Shown: positions 49,657-61,900, counted from the first letter of the stretch. The stretch is 64,000 bases of DNA from Anisakis pegreffii (GCA_035041965.1 JAPYMA010003037.1:62001-126000), one strand, 5' to 3'. The notes: a model not told the origin generated them from the letters alone. Numbers and translations: made by a program.

Positions 49657-50070
49657 CATATGCCACTGCGACGTACACGAAAACCAGATTAATGCTTTAC
49701 AGAACCACAGAGTATTGATGACGCACAGATGACGGGTATAGATGTGGGTGTAGGTGACGCTTGTTGACAGTGCAAACTGGAGCGAAAGAGTTAGCCACGA
49801 ATTAACACCAAACATGCATAAATTTACTCCACAACATCCATTATATGAATTTACAACCAACAAACAGCAGTAACGTAAAACTGACACCAAATGGAATGTA
49901 AATCAAGAACGAAAGATAACCCACATGTAATAACGAGATAACTGGAATGAAAATGATTTCTAATAATCATAATTATTTTCGAAACAACCACCAACGTAAC
50001 GAATAAGAAAAAATCACTTTGTCTAAACCTAATGATTATCGCTCCATCGTGAATCCTTCCAGTTGACAAT
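49657..50070. repeat. duplicated segment, pair 1 copy b
   Basis: About 414 bp, nearly identical to 47753-48162, ending just downstream of the orphan terminal exon at 50095-50085. Divergence between the copies is a few per cent by eye, so the duplication is recent. Confidence 0.9.
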
Positions 50071-50084
50071 GAGTTTTGAAGAGT

Positions 50085-50095
50085 CACGCATTGCC
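50085..50095 (-). pseudogene. orphan terminal exon of the Cys-rich family
   Basis: Acceptor ACACAG followed by GC AAT GCG TGA, phase 1, as in the family. It lies 0.5 kb downstream of the true terminal exon of the large Cys-rich gene (50597-50587) and could serve as an alternative last exon for it. Confidence 0.5.
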
Positions 50096-50586
50096 TGTGT
50101 CGCGACCAGTAGAAAATTTAAAATCTGAATCCGCAAAAACCAAACAATCTAAGAGTTAAGGTAGTAATGACGTTCAACAATAAAACAACAAAATTGCTTG
50201 CTAGGACATCAGCCGAACGTGTATTTATTCAATTACATCAATGAGAAATGGAATCATGATCAGCAAACACCGATTAGACAAAACTGGCACTAAGTAAATC
50301 TTAAATAACGAAGTAAGCAACGAGGATAAATCAATGTCCTCAAAAACCAAACGAAATCAACAATAGATCATCAACGTCTTCAACCAATAAAGTAGCACAA
50401 GGAGGCGGTGTAACTGCGAAAGATTCACCAGAGACGATTGAGATAAAATTAACCTGAAACAAGCATAATTATCTTCGAAGCCATTGATATGTTCAAACAA
50501 TAAAAGAGTACAAATTTTCAAACAATCTGAATGATTACCAATACAATCAGGAGAGCGTTCATCAGTGGGCGATGAGTTTTGAGGAG

Positions 50587-53500
50587 TCATACATTGCCTG
50601 AAAAATGAACAATTTCTCATACGTCTTTTGCATAGCTCTTCATGAAAAGACTATTCTGATTTGACCACGATGCAGAGAATAGAGATTTTTTAGCCAAACT
50701 CGGAAGAAAAAAAGCGAATAGAATGAAATGTCTCATCAGGATAGTCTGACCGGTTTGAGAAAACTATGTAACGGCTGGCGAGAACCTAGATGCTTCGGTG
50801 AAAATGATGATAGAATTGAGGGGAACACAAGTAAATGTAGGCGTTTCGAAAGCCCAAGCATTTGATAGAACTAGTTTCATTATGCAAACTTACCACTTTT
50901 GCCAGCCTCACACTGATCACGTAAATGAACACAACGTTCTACAAGTTCCGGACAATTCCTCATCATGCGACCGCAACCACTTCGGTTCATCTCGATACAT
51001 TTCATAAGCTGACTATCGCAGGCTCAAAATAAACGCCTTATGAATTATAACATTTCATCCCTGAGCATAAAAGCTTATTTGATTCGTCAGTAATCACAGT
51101 AAGTGATGGTGCTTCCAGACAACAATCGTGAGCAAATGACTTCCTACTGTATTTGCGCTTCTCATTAATGATTTAGTTTAGGATGAATGCATCTTATTAG
51201 TCAAATAGGCCGCAACAGACCATCAGGATTTCTGAGGATGTTGGCATCACGCTTGAGCTCGAATGCGCTCCAGCTTGACTCCACCTCCGACTTAATAGGT
51301 TCTGCAACTGAAGCGTTAACCGATCACGTAAATCAACATTTCGTTGCTCGACATTTCAATATCAATCGTTGTGTTTGCTGTGAATGAACGATTTGAGTCG
51401 GTTCCAATGCGAACATTGAGTTGATCGTCAGTAAGCTGTGTGAAATTAGTCAAGTAGATCATAACATACCTGCAAGAATTTCAGCGCTATTGGTGCTACG
51501 CTCCACCTCGAATGCGCTTGAGCTTGACTCCACTTGCGACTGAGTTCCATCTGCAATTGAAATGCGAATCATCATTTACACGTTGATATAGTTCGATGAC
51601 AATGATTCTTTTGGCTACAAATGATTCTATGACTAGTCAGTTTCAACGCGGAGGCTGAGTAAAATGTCATTGAGCTATTTGAGTGTATAGCAACTCATTT
51701 TTGATTAGAAGAGGAGAAGCTAACAAACTGAATTTCTGCGCAATGTACTCTTTCGATTCCTAATCAACGTTTCAGTGTTTTCGAGTGCACAGAATGAAAT
51801 GTGCGATTAGGATATTGTTTCAGGGAGCGGATTTATCATATCGTGTGTGGCGGAAACCATCTCTCTATTCAAATTGCTGATCGAATAGGGTAAAAGTTAA
51901 TGCACGCGTCCCGAGACCTCAAGCTCTCGACAGAGCAATCGGAATAATGGAAGCTTACTACTTTCAGCAGATTCGCAATGGTCATATGAATGATAACACT
52001 GCCACATAGTTTGCAGGCAAGTCGTCGCGCAGTGACCGCAACATTTCAAGGTGTTATCAAGACATGTCCTTAGACGACTACTGCATCCTCAAAATAAACG
52101 CCTTTTAAATCAAAATGCTTCATCCCTGGGCATCAAGCTCTGTTTTATTCGTCAACAGTCGTAGAAAGTAGTGACGCTTCAAGGCAGCAACCGCGAGCAA
52201 ATGACTTCCTACTATATTTGTGCTTCCCATGAATGATTTAGTTGAAGAGGAATGCCTCCCAGTAGTCAAACAGGACGTAGCATACCCGCAGTACTTTCAG
52301 AGCTGTTGGCACTAAGCTCCACCTCGAATGCACTCGAGCTTGACTCCACCTCCGACTGAGTAATTTCCGCATCTGAAGTGTTGAATCATCATGTAAATCA
52401 ACAAATCGTTACTCATTTCAAAACCAATCGCTGTATTTGCTATGAATGAACGATGAGTCGCTTTCAACACGAAGAGTGAACTGGTCATCGGTAAGCTGTG
52501 TGAAATCAGTCAAATAGACCATAACAGACCCGCAGGCTTTTCAGAGCTGTTGGCATTACGGTTCACCTCGGATGCGCTCGAGATTGCTTCCACCTGCGAC
52601 TTCGTTGTTTCTGTAACTGGAGAGCTTAATCATCGTTCACGTGAGAATTCCGTTGCATATTCCGATGGCAATGATTCTTTTTGCTATGTATGAATAATTT
52701 GAGTCAGTTTCAACGCGAAGGCTGAGCAAATTATCACAGACCTATCTGAGTGTATAGCCATTCATTTTTGAGTGGAGGAAGGGAAGCTAACAAACTTAAT
52801 TTTTACGCAATGTACTCTTTCGATTCCTAACCAACGGTTTTGGTGTCTTCGAGTGTATAGAATGAAATGTGCGATTACAATATTGTGACCGATTTCAGGA
52901 AACAAACGGATTCATCATGTCATGTGTGGTGGAAACCACCTCTCTATTTAAATTGCTGATCGAATTTGGTGGAAATAAGTTAATGTACGTGTCCCGAGAG
53001 CTCAGAATTACGATAGAGCAATCATTATAACGGAAACTTACCAATTTCAGCAGATTCGCAAAGGTCACGTGAATGATAACAGTGCCATATATTTAGCAGG
53101 CAAGGCTTCATCAAGTGACCGCAACTGCTCCAGGTTTCCTCAAGACATGCTCCTAGCTGACTATGACATCCTCAAAATAAACACTTTTTAAATCAAAAAG
53201 TTTCATCTTTGAGCACCAAACCCTAGTTTATTCGTCAATAAGCATAGAAATTAGTGGTTCTTCGAGACAGAAAATGACTTCCTACTATACCTATGCTTCC
53301 CATTGATGATTTCCACTAACGGAAATCTATCCTAACAGCCAAATATAACTTAACAGACCTGAAGCGTTTCCGGGGTTGATGGCATTACGATCGACCTCTG
53401 ATGCGCTCCAACTTGTCTCCACCTTCGACTGAGCCCTTCCTGCAACTCTACTATCAGTTCATCGTGTAATTCAATATTCCGTTCTAAACATTCATATCAA

Positions 53501-55228
53501 TCATTCTGTCAGTTTTGTTTGAATAATATGACTCGCTTTCACCACGAAGGCTGAATACATTCTCGATGAGCCGTGTGAGCGTATAGTCATCCACGATTAA
53601 AATAATAAATTGCAGTTCTGCGCAATAGTTTGTTCCGGTTTCTGAACCAACATTTTGATGCTTTCGAGTGTATACAATAAAGTGTCCGCTCAGGATATTC
53701 AGAGCACTTTCAAGGAACAGATTCATTTTGCCATTTGTGGCGAGAAGCTCTGCTTTATTTGAATTGCTGATCAAATTGGTGGAAAAGCAGATAGATAGAC
53801 ATACGTGGAGATAAGAATCATATTACAGAGCAATAAGCAAGCTTACCCATTTCAGCAGCTTCACAGATATCACGTGAAAGATAACAGCGCCTTACAGTAA
53901 GCAAGCAAAGCTTCATGAAGTGACCACAACTGTTTCTGTTGTCCTCAAGGCATGTCTTCAGCTGACTATCGCATTCTCAAAGTAAACGCCTATTGAATGA
54001 AAACATTTCATCAACGAGCATCGAACTGTATTCGATTCGTCAACAATCACAGAAAGTAGTGATGCTTTATAACCGCAACCACAGGGAAATGAATTCCTAT
54101 GGCGTCTGTGTTTCCCATTAAGGAGTTACTTCAAGGGATGTAACAGACCTGCAGAAGTTCCAAATCTGCTCGCAGTACGCTCGACCTCGTATGCTCGTAG
54201 GCTTGCTTTCGCCATCGATCGAGCAACTTCTGTAACTCTAGCTTTCATTGCCTCTTTTGTTTGATATCCCTCTCTAATAATAATCTCATCGTCTTCAAAC
54301 GAAACTGTCGTTGTTTCGTTCTTGTTCAATTCGCACGTCTTAATTAAACCCGAATTATAAGTTATGGTCGTGATTTCCGCGACACTTACGAAAAGCTGAT
54401 GGATTTCAAGAAATAAATTTATCGTATCGCGTGTGATGATAACGTTAATCTTTGATTGAAAATGCTGACTGAATTGGGGGAAATGAGTAAATTTACGTGT
54501 CTCATGAGCACAAGCTATCATAGAGCAAACATCATCATAAAAATTTACCGAATCCATCAGCTCTACACAGATCATGACTATGGCGGCAGTCTTGTGAAGG
54601 TATCAAGCAAGGCATCGCCAAGATACGGCAAGATACCCATGCGACTTCAAGACACCGCTTTAAATCTCTGTTACATTCTGAAAATAAGCGCCCTTTAAAT
54701 CAAACTCCAGTGTTTCCGCTTACAGTGAACTGTTTCAAGAGGTGAGCATAACGATCCGATGGAGCAATGATCATTATGCAAACATACCAATACACTGGCC
54801 GTATGAATGCTGACAACGCAATAGAGATGGACAAGACGGCTCGGTGATGCTGCAATCGCTCCGTGCCGCAGCGGTACACAGCTGCCGATCACGACCGCAG
54901 TCTTAAATTAAACGTCTCCTCAATGAAATTAACCCGTCGTTGAACATCTAATACTACTTACTCCGCAAACAGTGAGAGAAAATAGGGGCTCTTTATAACA
55001 GCATGGACCATACGAAGCGTTTAGGCAACCAGTTACAACATACCAAATTATCGTTTATTTCATCTACACTGTTAGTTTTATGTTACACGATGATAACTTC
55101 CAAAATAGTGATTCAAAGGTGTATAAAAACTAGATGAAACAAATAACTCCCTACGGCTCACCTGTCGAAACGGCTGCAGTCAAATGAATTGTCAGGAACG
55201 TAACAAGCAAACCAGTCTTCATACTCAT
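50587..55228 (-). CDS. large modular secreted cysteine-rich protein, 14 exons (paralogue B)
   Basis: Minus-strand exons: 55228-55162 (signal peptide, core LLVTFLTIHL), 54901-54788 Cys, 54677-54549 Cys, 54229-54149 Ser/Glu, 53975-53847 Cys, 53439-53359 Ser/Glu, 53170-53042 Cys, 52610-52530 and 52372-52286 Ser/Glu, 52087-51959 Cys, 51550-51470 and 51301-51221 Ser/Glu, 51022-50894 Cys, and terminal 50597-50587 (TGA). All junctions are phase 1; 1329 nt, 442 aa. Five Cys exons are exactly 129 nt and encode C-x6-C-x7-C-x6-C-x6-C-x6-C; the first (114 nt) has x5 in the fourth gap, and that at 52087 has two extra Cys. Ser/Glu exons are 81 or 87 nt with a core like SQVESSSSAFEVERS. No membrane span follows the signal peptide, so it is presumably secreted, with disulphide-knotted helical beads on flexible, possibly O-glycosylated linkers. 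No known family recognised; alternative splicing of the symmetric exons would always stay in frame. Confidence 0.8.
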
Positions 55229-55316
55229 CGGCGTGGATGTAGCAGTGTGCAGTGAACATGTTCATCAAGGAGCTGACGAATTTGTATTACTTTTTGCAGC
55301 ACATAACAGTAAGCGT

Positions 55317-55344
55317 TTCACGATGCACTCTTGCCTATCAGTTG
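55317..55344 (-). promoter_or_regulatory. conserved upstream block of paralogue B
   Basis: 28 bp, about 89-116 bp upstream of the start codon; 27 of 28 bases match 46898-46925, at the equivalent place upstream of paralogue A. Candidate shared promoter or 5' UTR element; no TATA box stands out. Confidence 0.5.
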
Positions 55345-56906
55345 AGAATGAAGCCAGTTGACTGGTATTACTAAATCAACTTCGCTTCATAAACAGAATG
55401 ACATCATCGATGACACAAAATCGAACAAATGCAGTTGAATTTCATGCAATGATGGAAATAAACGTTTTAAAGACAATCGACAGCCCGCATTCAAAATATT
55501 TGTGCTGAAAATTTTCAACAGCAGTGAATTGATAGCAGGAATGATATTTCTACTGGACAACATTCAGGATTGCCCGCCAGAGAATTTGCATCGCTTTTTT
55601 TCAGCAAGCAACACTAACTGGACTGTCCTATAAGTACCCATCAGGAAAGTATCACTGTGTGCCCATCTAGGTAGCATTCTGGATTCAACATGAAGAGATC
55701 AGTTTCTCGGAATCCACATTGTTGTTCCTCAAACTAATGTTTATAGAGAGGGAAGCCAGATCAAATAAACTTGCCTGTGATCAAAGATGGCGGATGCCGA
55801 TATCTACGTGATAGTGCATGTATAACTGCTGTGGAAAGAAATGAAAACTGTGTTGAAGAATATTCCTTCATGCTTTTTGAAATGGAGCAAGTTTCCGGTT
55901 TCTGAAGCACATTGGGTTTTGAATTTTCGCAAGTCATCGCACTCTCGATGCTTACTTCTAGGAGAGTTTTTTGAGTGTTCGTGAGAAATCTTTATCCAGT
56001 GGCAGTGGCTCGAAAATTTGGATTACATCGAGTTTTGATAGGCATATGTTTCTTATTTGAGCCACCGCACACTGCTCTTCGTTGCGATATGGTTTGCGGA
56101 AGATTCACCTGAACGTTTTCTAGAGCAGTTCAGATTTCCGTTCGACAATGCAGAAAGAAGACAGAACGAAAGTAATCGATGGCCCTAATTTGCTACCGAG
56201 ACATTCGCATCCCTAGAAACCAATCAACTCTTCTGCGTGAATTAGAATTGCACTCAAAGGAGAGTTACTCATTACTGTCCATTATTTGATAATTTTTGAG
56301 GAGATTGACTAGATGGACGACTACTGAACTGAATCTGATGATTCTGATGCATTCTTCATACTGACTATGAGATATTAATTGTGTGTTGTGCAAATCTTCA
56401 TTTTGCAGCAGCATTTGAATGCGATTTCGATCAATTCGATTGGCAGGAACGTGACGACACACGCCACTGCTGAATATGCAAACAGCAGATTAATCCTTTG
56501 CAGAATAACATTGTTAAGGGTTTAGATGATGTTTGTTCATAGTACAAAGCAAAGCAAAAGAGCCAACCAGCTATGAATCGACATTAAACATGCCTTAATT
56601 TACTCGACAGCATACAATACATTTAGAATTTAGAATCAACAGACATCAATGAAACGATTTCGAATTGAATGATTTTTCAAATGACAAGACATAAAACGTA
56701 AACGACGAACGAAACAAGTCTCACAAGTGACCACGAAACGTTTTTTAGAGATGTCTGGAATGAAAATGATTCTTAATAATCATAATTATTGCCGAAACCA
56801 TCAAATTATCAAATAAAAAATATCACTTTGTCTAAACGTAATGGTTATCGCTCCATCATCAACACTTCCATATGACAATCACTAATCAGTAAAATGCTTC
56901 CAGAGA
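55345..56906. other. spacer within the cluster; duplicated flank, no exon recognised
   Basis: 56260-56460 resembles 47460-47660 (shared GAGGAGATTGACTA and CTGAATCTGATGATTCTGAT), so it is another copy of the downstream flank of a family member. The rest (55345-56250) shows no supported gene. Confidence 0.45.
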
Positions 56907-56917
56907 TCATGCATCGC
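56907..56917 (-). pseudogene. orphan terminal exon of the Cys-rich family
   Basis: Acceptor TTTTCAG followed by GC GAT GCA TGA, phase 1. No upstream Cys exon is visible; a palindromic element has inserted about 50 bp upstream (minus-strand sense). Confidence 0.55.
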
Positions 56918-56969
56918 CTGAAAATGATAACAAGCTTTACTGTAAATTAACAGCTTCTCTACTCGTGAA

Positions 56970-57143
56970 TAGTGATGTCTCTATTCCAGTTAAACTGTTC
57001 CATTCCTGTTCTGTTCCATGGAATAGAATAGAACAGTTCGTAAACGAAGAAGGAACAGTTTGGAACAGAATAGAGCCGCATTTGAGCCCCCCAAAAAAAC
57101 AGAATGGAACAGTTTTCAAAAACGTGGTATAGAGACATCATTA
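56970..57143. mobile_element. palindromic MITE, 174 bp, hAT-like, with known empty sites
   Basis: Ends TAGTGATGTCTCTATTCC (56970-56987) and its reverse complement with two mismatches (57126-57143). The interior is largely palindromic with repeated GGAACAG/CTGTTCC motifs. It is flanked by CTCGTGAA and CCCGTGAA, an 8-bp duplication with one mismatch. The paralogous segments at about 48248 and 57455 read straight through (GGTGAACAATTTATCC) without the element. Eight-bp duplication and TAG-type ends suggest the hAT superfamily; there is no transposase. Confidence 0.8.
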
Positions 57144-57187
57144 CCCGTGAACAATTCATCCGGCTCTGTTCAGACATAAAACTGAAA

Positions 57188-57648
57188 CCAAATGAAACGT
57201 CGATGAAGAACGAAAGAAAACTCACATGTAACAACGAGATGACTACAATAAAAATGATTTCTAATAATCATAACTATTTTCGAAACCACCAAGGTAACGA
57301 TTAAAAAAAATCACTTTGTCTAAACCTAATGATTATCGTTCCATTGTGAATCGTTCCAGTTGACAATCACTGATTGGTAATGTGATCCGAAGGCTCATGC
57401 TATGCCTGAAAATGACGACAGGCTTTTTTTTTTACAAATCAACAGCTTCTCCATTGGTGAACAATTTATCCTGCTCTGTTCAGGACGCCAAATATGGTGA
57501 CAATAGTCAAATTTAGACATAAGAATAGGCTACTGCGGTTGATAATCACACCACAAGAGTTAGTTATTTGACAATCAATAGCCATCACGCGAACAGTAAC
57601 GAGCGATGAATTTCTGCAACCGAAATCATTCAATTTTTCCAAATAAAT
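57188..57648. repeat. duplicated segment, pair 2 copy b
   Basis: About 460 bp, nearly identical to 47987-48445, including the orphan terminal exon at 57405-57395. It follows the MITE-containing copy head to tail. Confidence 0.9.
57395..57405 (-). pseudogene. orphan terminal exon of the Cys-rich family
   Basis: Same sequence as the orphan at 48200-48190 (acceptor TTTTCAG, then GC ATA GCA TGA). No Cys or signal exon was seen upstream of it within this window. Confidence 0.55.
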
Positions 57649-57975
57649 TCATTTGTTGCTCGTTAATATTTTGCAGCCGCGTGTACATGCCAAATAAGGC
57701 CCTGATGGCTTTTACTAGCCGTGTGTAATCGCTCGGTTCCATTCTTAGATTCAAGATCATTTCATGATCCTCGCTGAAAATTCATCAGACGGATTTTGCA
57801 TGACAGGATTTTGCAATTCATATGACGATATAGTTGTTTTTAAACTATTTTCAGTGAAATTCAAAATAGTTTCTTGTTATTTTGAATATAGCTCTTTTCC
57901 TACAAATTCAACGCAATCTCTTGTCGATCTTCAATGCAAAATTAAGTGTTCGTTTTCCGTTGATTTTTTTTTCAG

Positions 57976-58908
57976 AGAGCTGAAACAATTACAGCGGACC
58001 AGAATACAGTTAAGGGCAAGCATTCTCATACAGCTTATCATGATTTGAAGCTGGAAATCTTTATTTGGCATTCGAAAGCAGTAAAGTATCAGTTCAATTT
58101 TAGTCTTGCAATCGTGAAACGTGCACTCATTGCCCCATTTTCGGCGTGATAACTTCGCAGGAAATCGCTTGAGTTGGAAGTTTTCACAGTCACGATGTAT
58201 GATGGCGCTTCATTTGATTTACTAACCCATGCGATCCTGTGGAGCTGAAGGACTGTCCATTTTGTTTGTATTCAAAAGTGTTGATTCGTTTGTGCAATTT
58301 TTGTATCGTTGACGTGCATTGTAAGATTTGTACAGTTGCTGTACTAAAGAATAAGAAGTTTCGAGTGAGAAGCGAAGAAGTCTCAAAATTGGATGCGTAA
58401 AGGCATGGAAAAAATTGAGAATCATCTTGAAATGATCGGAGCCAGTGTAATTTTTCAAGATCAGCGAGGATCACCGAAAACAAGATGCTTTCGTTCAGAG
58501 TTGTCAAATGATGAATCAAACGATGGAGAACGGGTAGGATTTAGTGAAGATTTGGTTCAGCACGTATGATTAATTCATGATGAGAAACGTGTATTTCGAC
58601 GGAGCACGGAACCTGATTGCAGCTTCCATAATGCCTTAAATAAACTCGAGAATTGTTTGACTGATGACGCGATGAACACTCATTGACGGCTTTGAATCCT
58701 CTTTGACCAAGTCACTGCTTCGAATAATCCACTAAGTACTGGTTGTTCAGATGAAGACATTCAAATCAGCTTATTCGAGATTTCTTTTTTTGGATCTGAT
58801 TTTCAGCAGGAACCCGAATACGATGGTTTGACATTATTTTATTCATTCAGATTCACGACATCGTTATTGCGATACCTGAAGTGGAAAAAAACAGAATTTT
58901 GTTTATAA
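57976..58908 (+). CDS. putative Cys-rich, zinc-finger-like protein (model unresolved)
   Basis: A set of plus-strand exon-like segments with coding character. 57976-58080 (good TTTTTTTTTCAG acceptor); 58104-58145, with SCNRETCTHCPIFG; an open stretch 58218-58397 containing DCPFC, LCNFC and HCKICTV, three paired-Cys knuckles; 58405-58566, acidic; and terminal 58807-58908 with a good TTTTCAG acceptor, reading QEPEYDGLTLFYSF to a TAA. The paired cysteines suggest zinc binding. Problems: the first two segments are only 23 nt apart, and the frame after SKLDA (58397) continues only if one base (T58398) is ignored or another splice is used, so there may be a sequencing indel or pseudogenisation. A start codon was not found. 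Family not recognised. Confidence 0.4.
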
Positions 58909-61900
58909 ACTGTAACAAATAGCAGTTCATTGTTTTGATTGGGACAAAACTCACTGAAAGTGTCCATTGAATGGTGTTAATGGATTGAAAGAATGCTTTC
59001 GAAGGTGAAAGGAAATATGGCGAGACGAAATGGCGAGACGACAACGAATTGGACTATGATTTGATAGGGGTAATAAATTAAGTGATGTGATTAAACGGTA
59101 TTAATATCGGTTTCGTTAATTAATAAGTGAACTGCGATCAGCGAACAACAATAGAAATTGTTTTGAACATGATTGTTTGCAGTGTGTACGTGCGATGTTG
59201 ATCATATCTGTTTTGAACGAAAGATGGCTGTTTGTTTTATCACGTTCGTTCGATTGAGAATGACTGAAAGAATAACATACGTATACATGATTTTCCCGGG
59301 GTCCTAGTCGGGCTTGAAAATTTCATTCAAACCGAAAAACTTTCCAAAACGTGAAAACTTTTTGAATTGACTCATTATAATACAGCCACATTCGTCATGT
59401 GAATGATTCGATCAGTAATCCGCAATCAACACCTAATTTTTGAACGATAAACAAGGATGGTCCTGTATAAATTTTTGAAAATGGTGGAAATTCATTTGTT
59501 CGTAGGAAGCTTCCAATAGGGTAAATGGAAGGCTCTCTTATTATTTCAACCGGTCATATGATGAATGTAATGAGCCATTTAATGGCGCCGTAAACAGATC
59601 CTTCAAAATAATTCTCCTTTTCGAGAAGATTTTGATGGAAATGAATTTCGAAGCGGAACGACAACTTGTTGAACATCCTCATTTGTGCTCTCTCAATCTA
59701 AGCGTTCCATCGCGATCAATTGCGAGCTTCACAGCAAACAAATAATGCGCATAATAACGGGAACAAATGAATTTATTCGAATTTTTAATTCAACATTATC
59801 AAAAGAAATCTTTTGGCTATGTAAGAAATTGTTGAAAGAAATGCGAATGGAAAATCTGAACATCATGATTATATCAGTTAAATCAAAAATGGACACCATC
59901 GACATTAAGTAGACCCGTCCCGCTTGTTTCTCGACTGGAACCTGAAATGATAGTTTTTTTTGCTTGAAATTGTCATTTGAAAAAGTCAACAACGCAACCG
60001 AAAACGTTGAAACATCCGCCTTCATCTGTCACTTCATTGGATAATCAAATACAGGCGTTGCAACCCAAACAATGCATAATGCTTTGATAGTGGATTGATG
60101 TTAAGGTGATGATTCATTTATAAGGCATGAACCGAACCAGTTGCTCGGTTAGTTGCTCTCGGTTGCATTCCTATTCTTTTGACGGATGGACTCTCATCCA
60201 GTTTTTTTTTTCGGCTCTCCAAGTTCATAATAGTGCACGTTTTTATGGGAATATTTGTGAGTGATGAGAGTGAAAAGTGAGATGATAAATGTCTACAAAT
60301 GCACATAAAAACACTCAATTATGACTGACCACTGTCGAATTTGATTAAGAGAGAACAGTCGATCGCAGACTGACATCGTAATGATTTGTGAAAACGTCAA
60401 TCATCACCCGTCATATATCGTCACTTATCCGTTCTCATTGATCCTTTCCACGTCGAAACCACTTCGCTGCCTCAAATCATCAACAATTTCAACATACTTC
60501 CGGTGTTGCGTTTTCAAGATTCCTTCATGAACAACTTCAGTGACCATTTTTTTCAATTTTTACCGCTCCGTTAGGTTGCTTCGGCCAGTTTTTCTTCGTT
60601 GTTAGCTGCCTGCTAGGAATAGTTGCTTTTTCAGCGTACCTGATGACTGAGGCGCGATTATGTTATAAACGTCATCCGGCAGTGTGAACTGTCAAATAAA
60701 TTCATGTGTGATTTTGCATACTGTTCATTTTCAATCATAAGATAGCTCATTCTGGAAGACTTTTTATCATCGTCTAACTTTTAGAACAACTGTCTACGAT
60801 GGAAGCAATAAGGATCGAAAAATTCGCGAAATACTTTCTCATTTTAAACGGCGCAGTCAAGTGTTTGATGATGCGAACCCCAGTTGAGTTTATCATGAAA
60901 TAGTAGCAAACGCCAGTTTCAGTTGCTCAATTGTTCTTACTATTTTTTGAATGAATACAATATCTGCGACCTCCTGAGATCCACACTCACGTCTTACTGA
61001 AATGATTTCTTCCACACTGAATAATTCGGTGATGTATATTTATTGTAACAGTTGTCGATTAGAATGCTGCAGGTTATGATCCTCCAGTTATGCGATGCTT
61101 ACCGCACTTTATTCAGCCTCACAATGTCGCAAACTTCATTGGGTTTACAAACCTGTATCTGCGGACCTTAAAGACGGCGGAAGCACAAGTCACTGAGCTG
61201 ACCTATTACTGCTCGGTTGATGCATTCAGTGGATTCGATTCTCCTGAATATCTCTGAAAATTACGTGTTATTATAAACATGCGACATTTTAATGATTTCT
61301 AAATGCAAAATGATTTTCGGAATGAGAAAAATCGAATGCGATGTTTCGAGGCAACAGATTTTGAAAAAAAAAACAGAACTTTGTGGTGACAAGTGAAATG
61401 GTCGATTGAGGAAAAACGTGAGATTTGTGTAGATCGTCAAACTGTATGGTGGTTTAGTAGGGCATGAAATGCGGAGAAATCGAATGAGATCAAGTTAGAA
61501 TCAGTGATGCAGAATGGGTTATTAACAATAAGTGATTTTTAAACGGGTGCATTCAGGATGCGGTAAGATGATGAACGATAAAGGATTGTTCATTTTTTGT
61601 ACGGTCAAATTTCAACGGAACGAAAAAACATTCACCTCACCAGATCGTTATCAATTAAATTTATGCCGATTTCTCTAACGAGATCATCCTACTGTGACAA
61701 CAATCGGGCAATCCAATTACCATTCACCATTCCGTTGACAGCGGAAACGTCAGTTATTGGATGACAGTATCAAACGAACGAGTCCATCAAAACGAACGAA
61801 TTTTGAGTTCTTGAATTCCAACTTTTCCTGATTTTTGTGTCAGTAAATCGGTGGAAAAAAGCGAATATGAATTACATGTGTTGCGGAGTACCTTCATGAT

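Noticed and set aside
54126..54575. 149-codon minus-strand ORF read as one exon
   Set aside because: It runs through an intron: only 54229-54149 corresponds to a module present in all sister units, with an acceptor at the conserved place.
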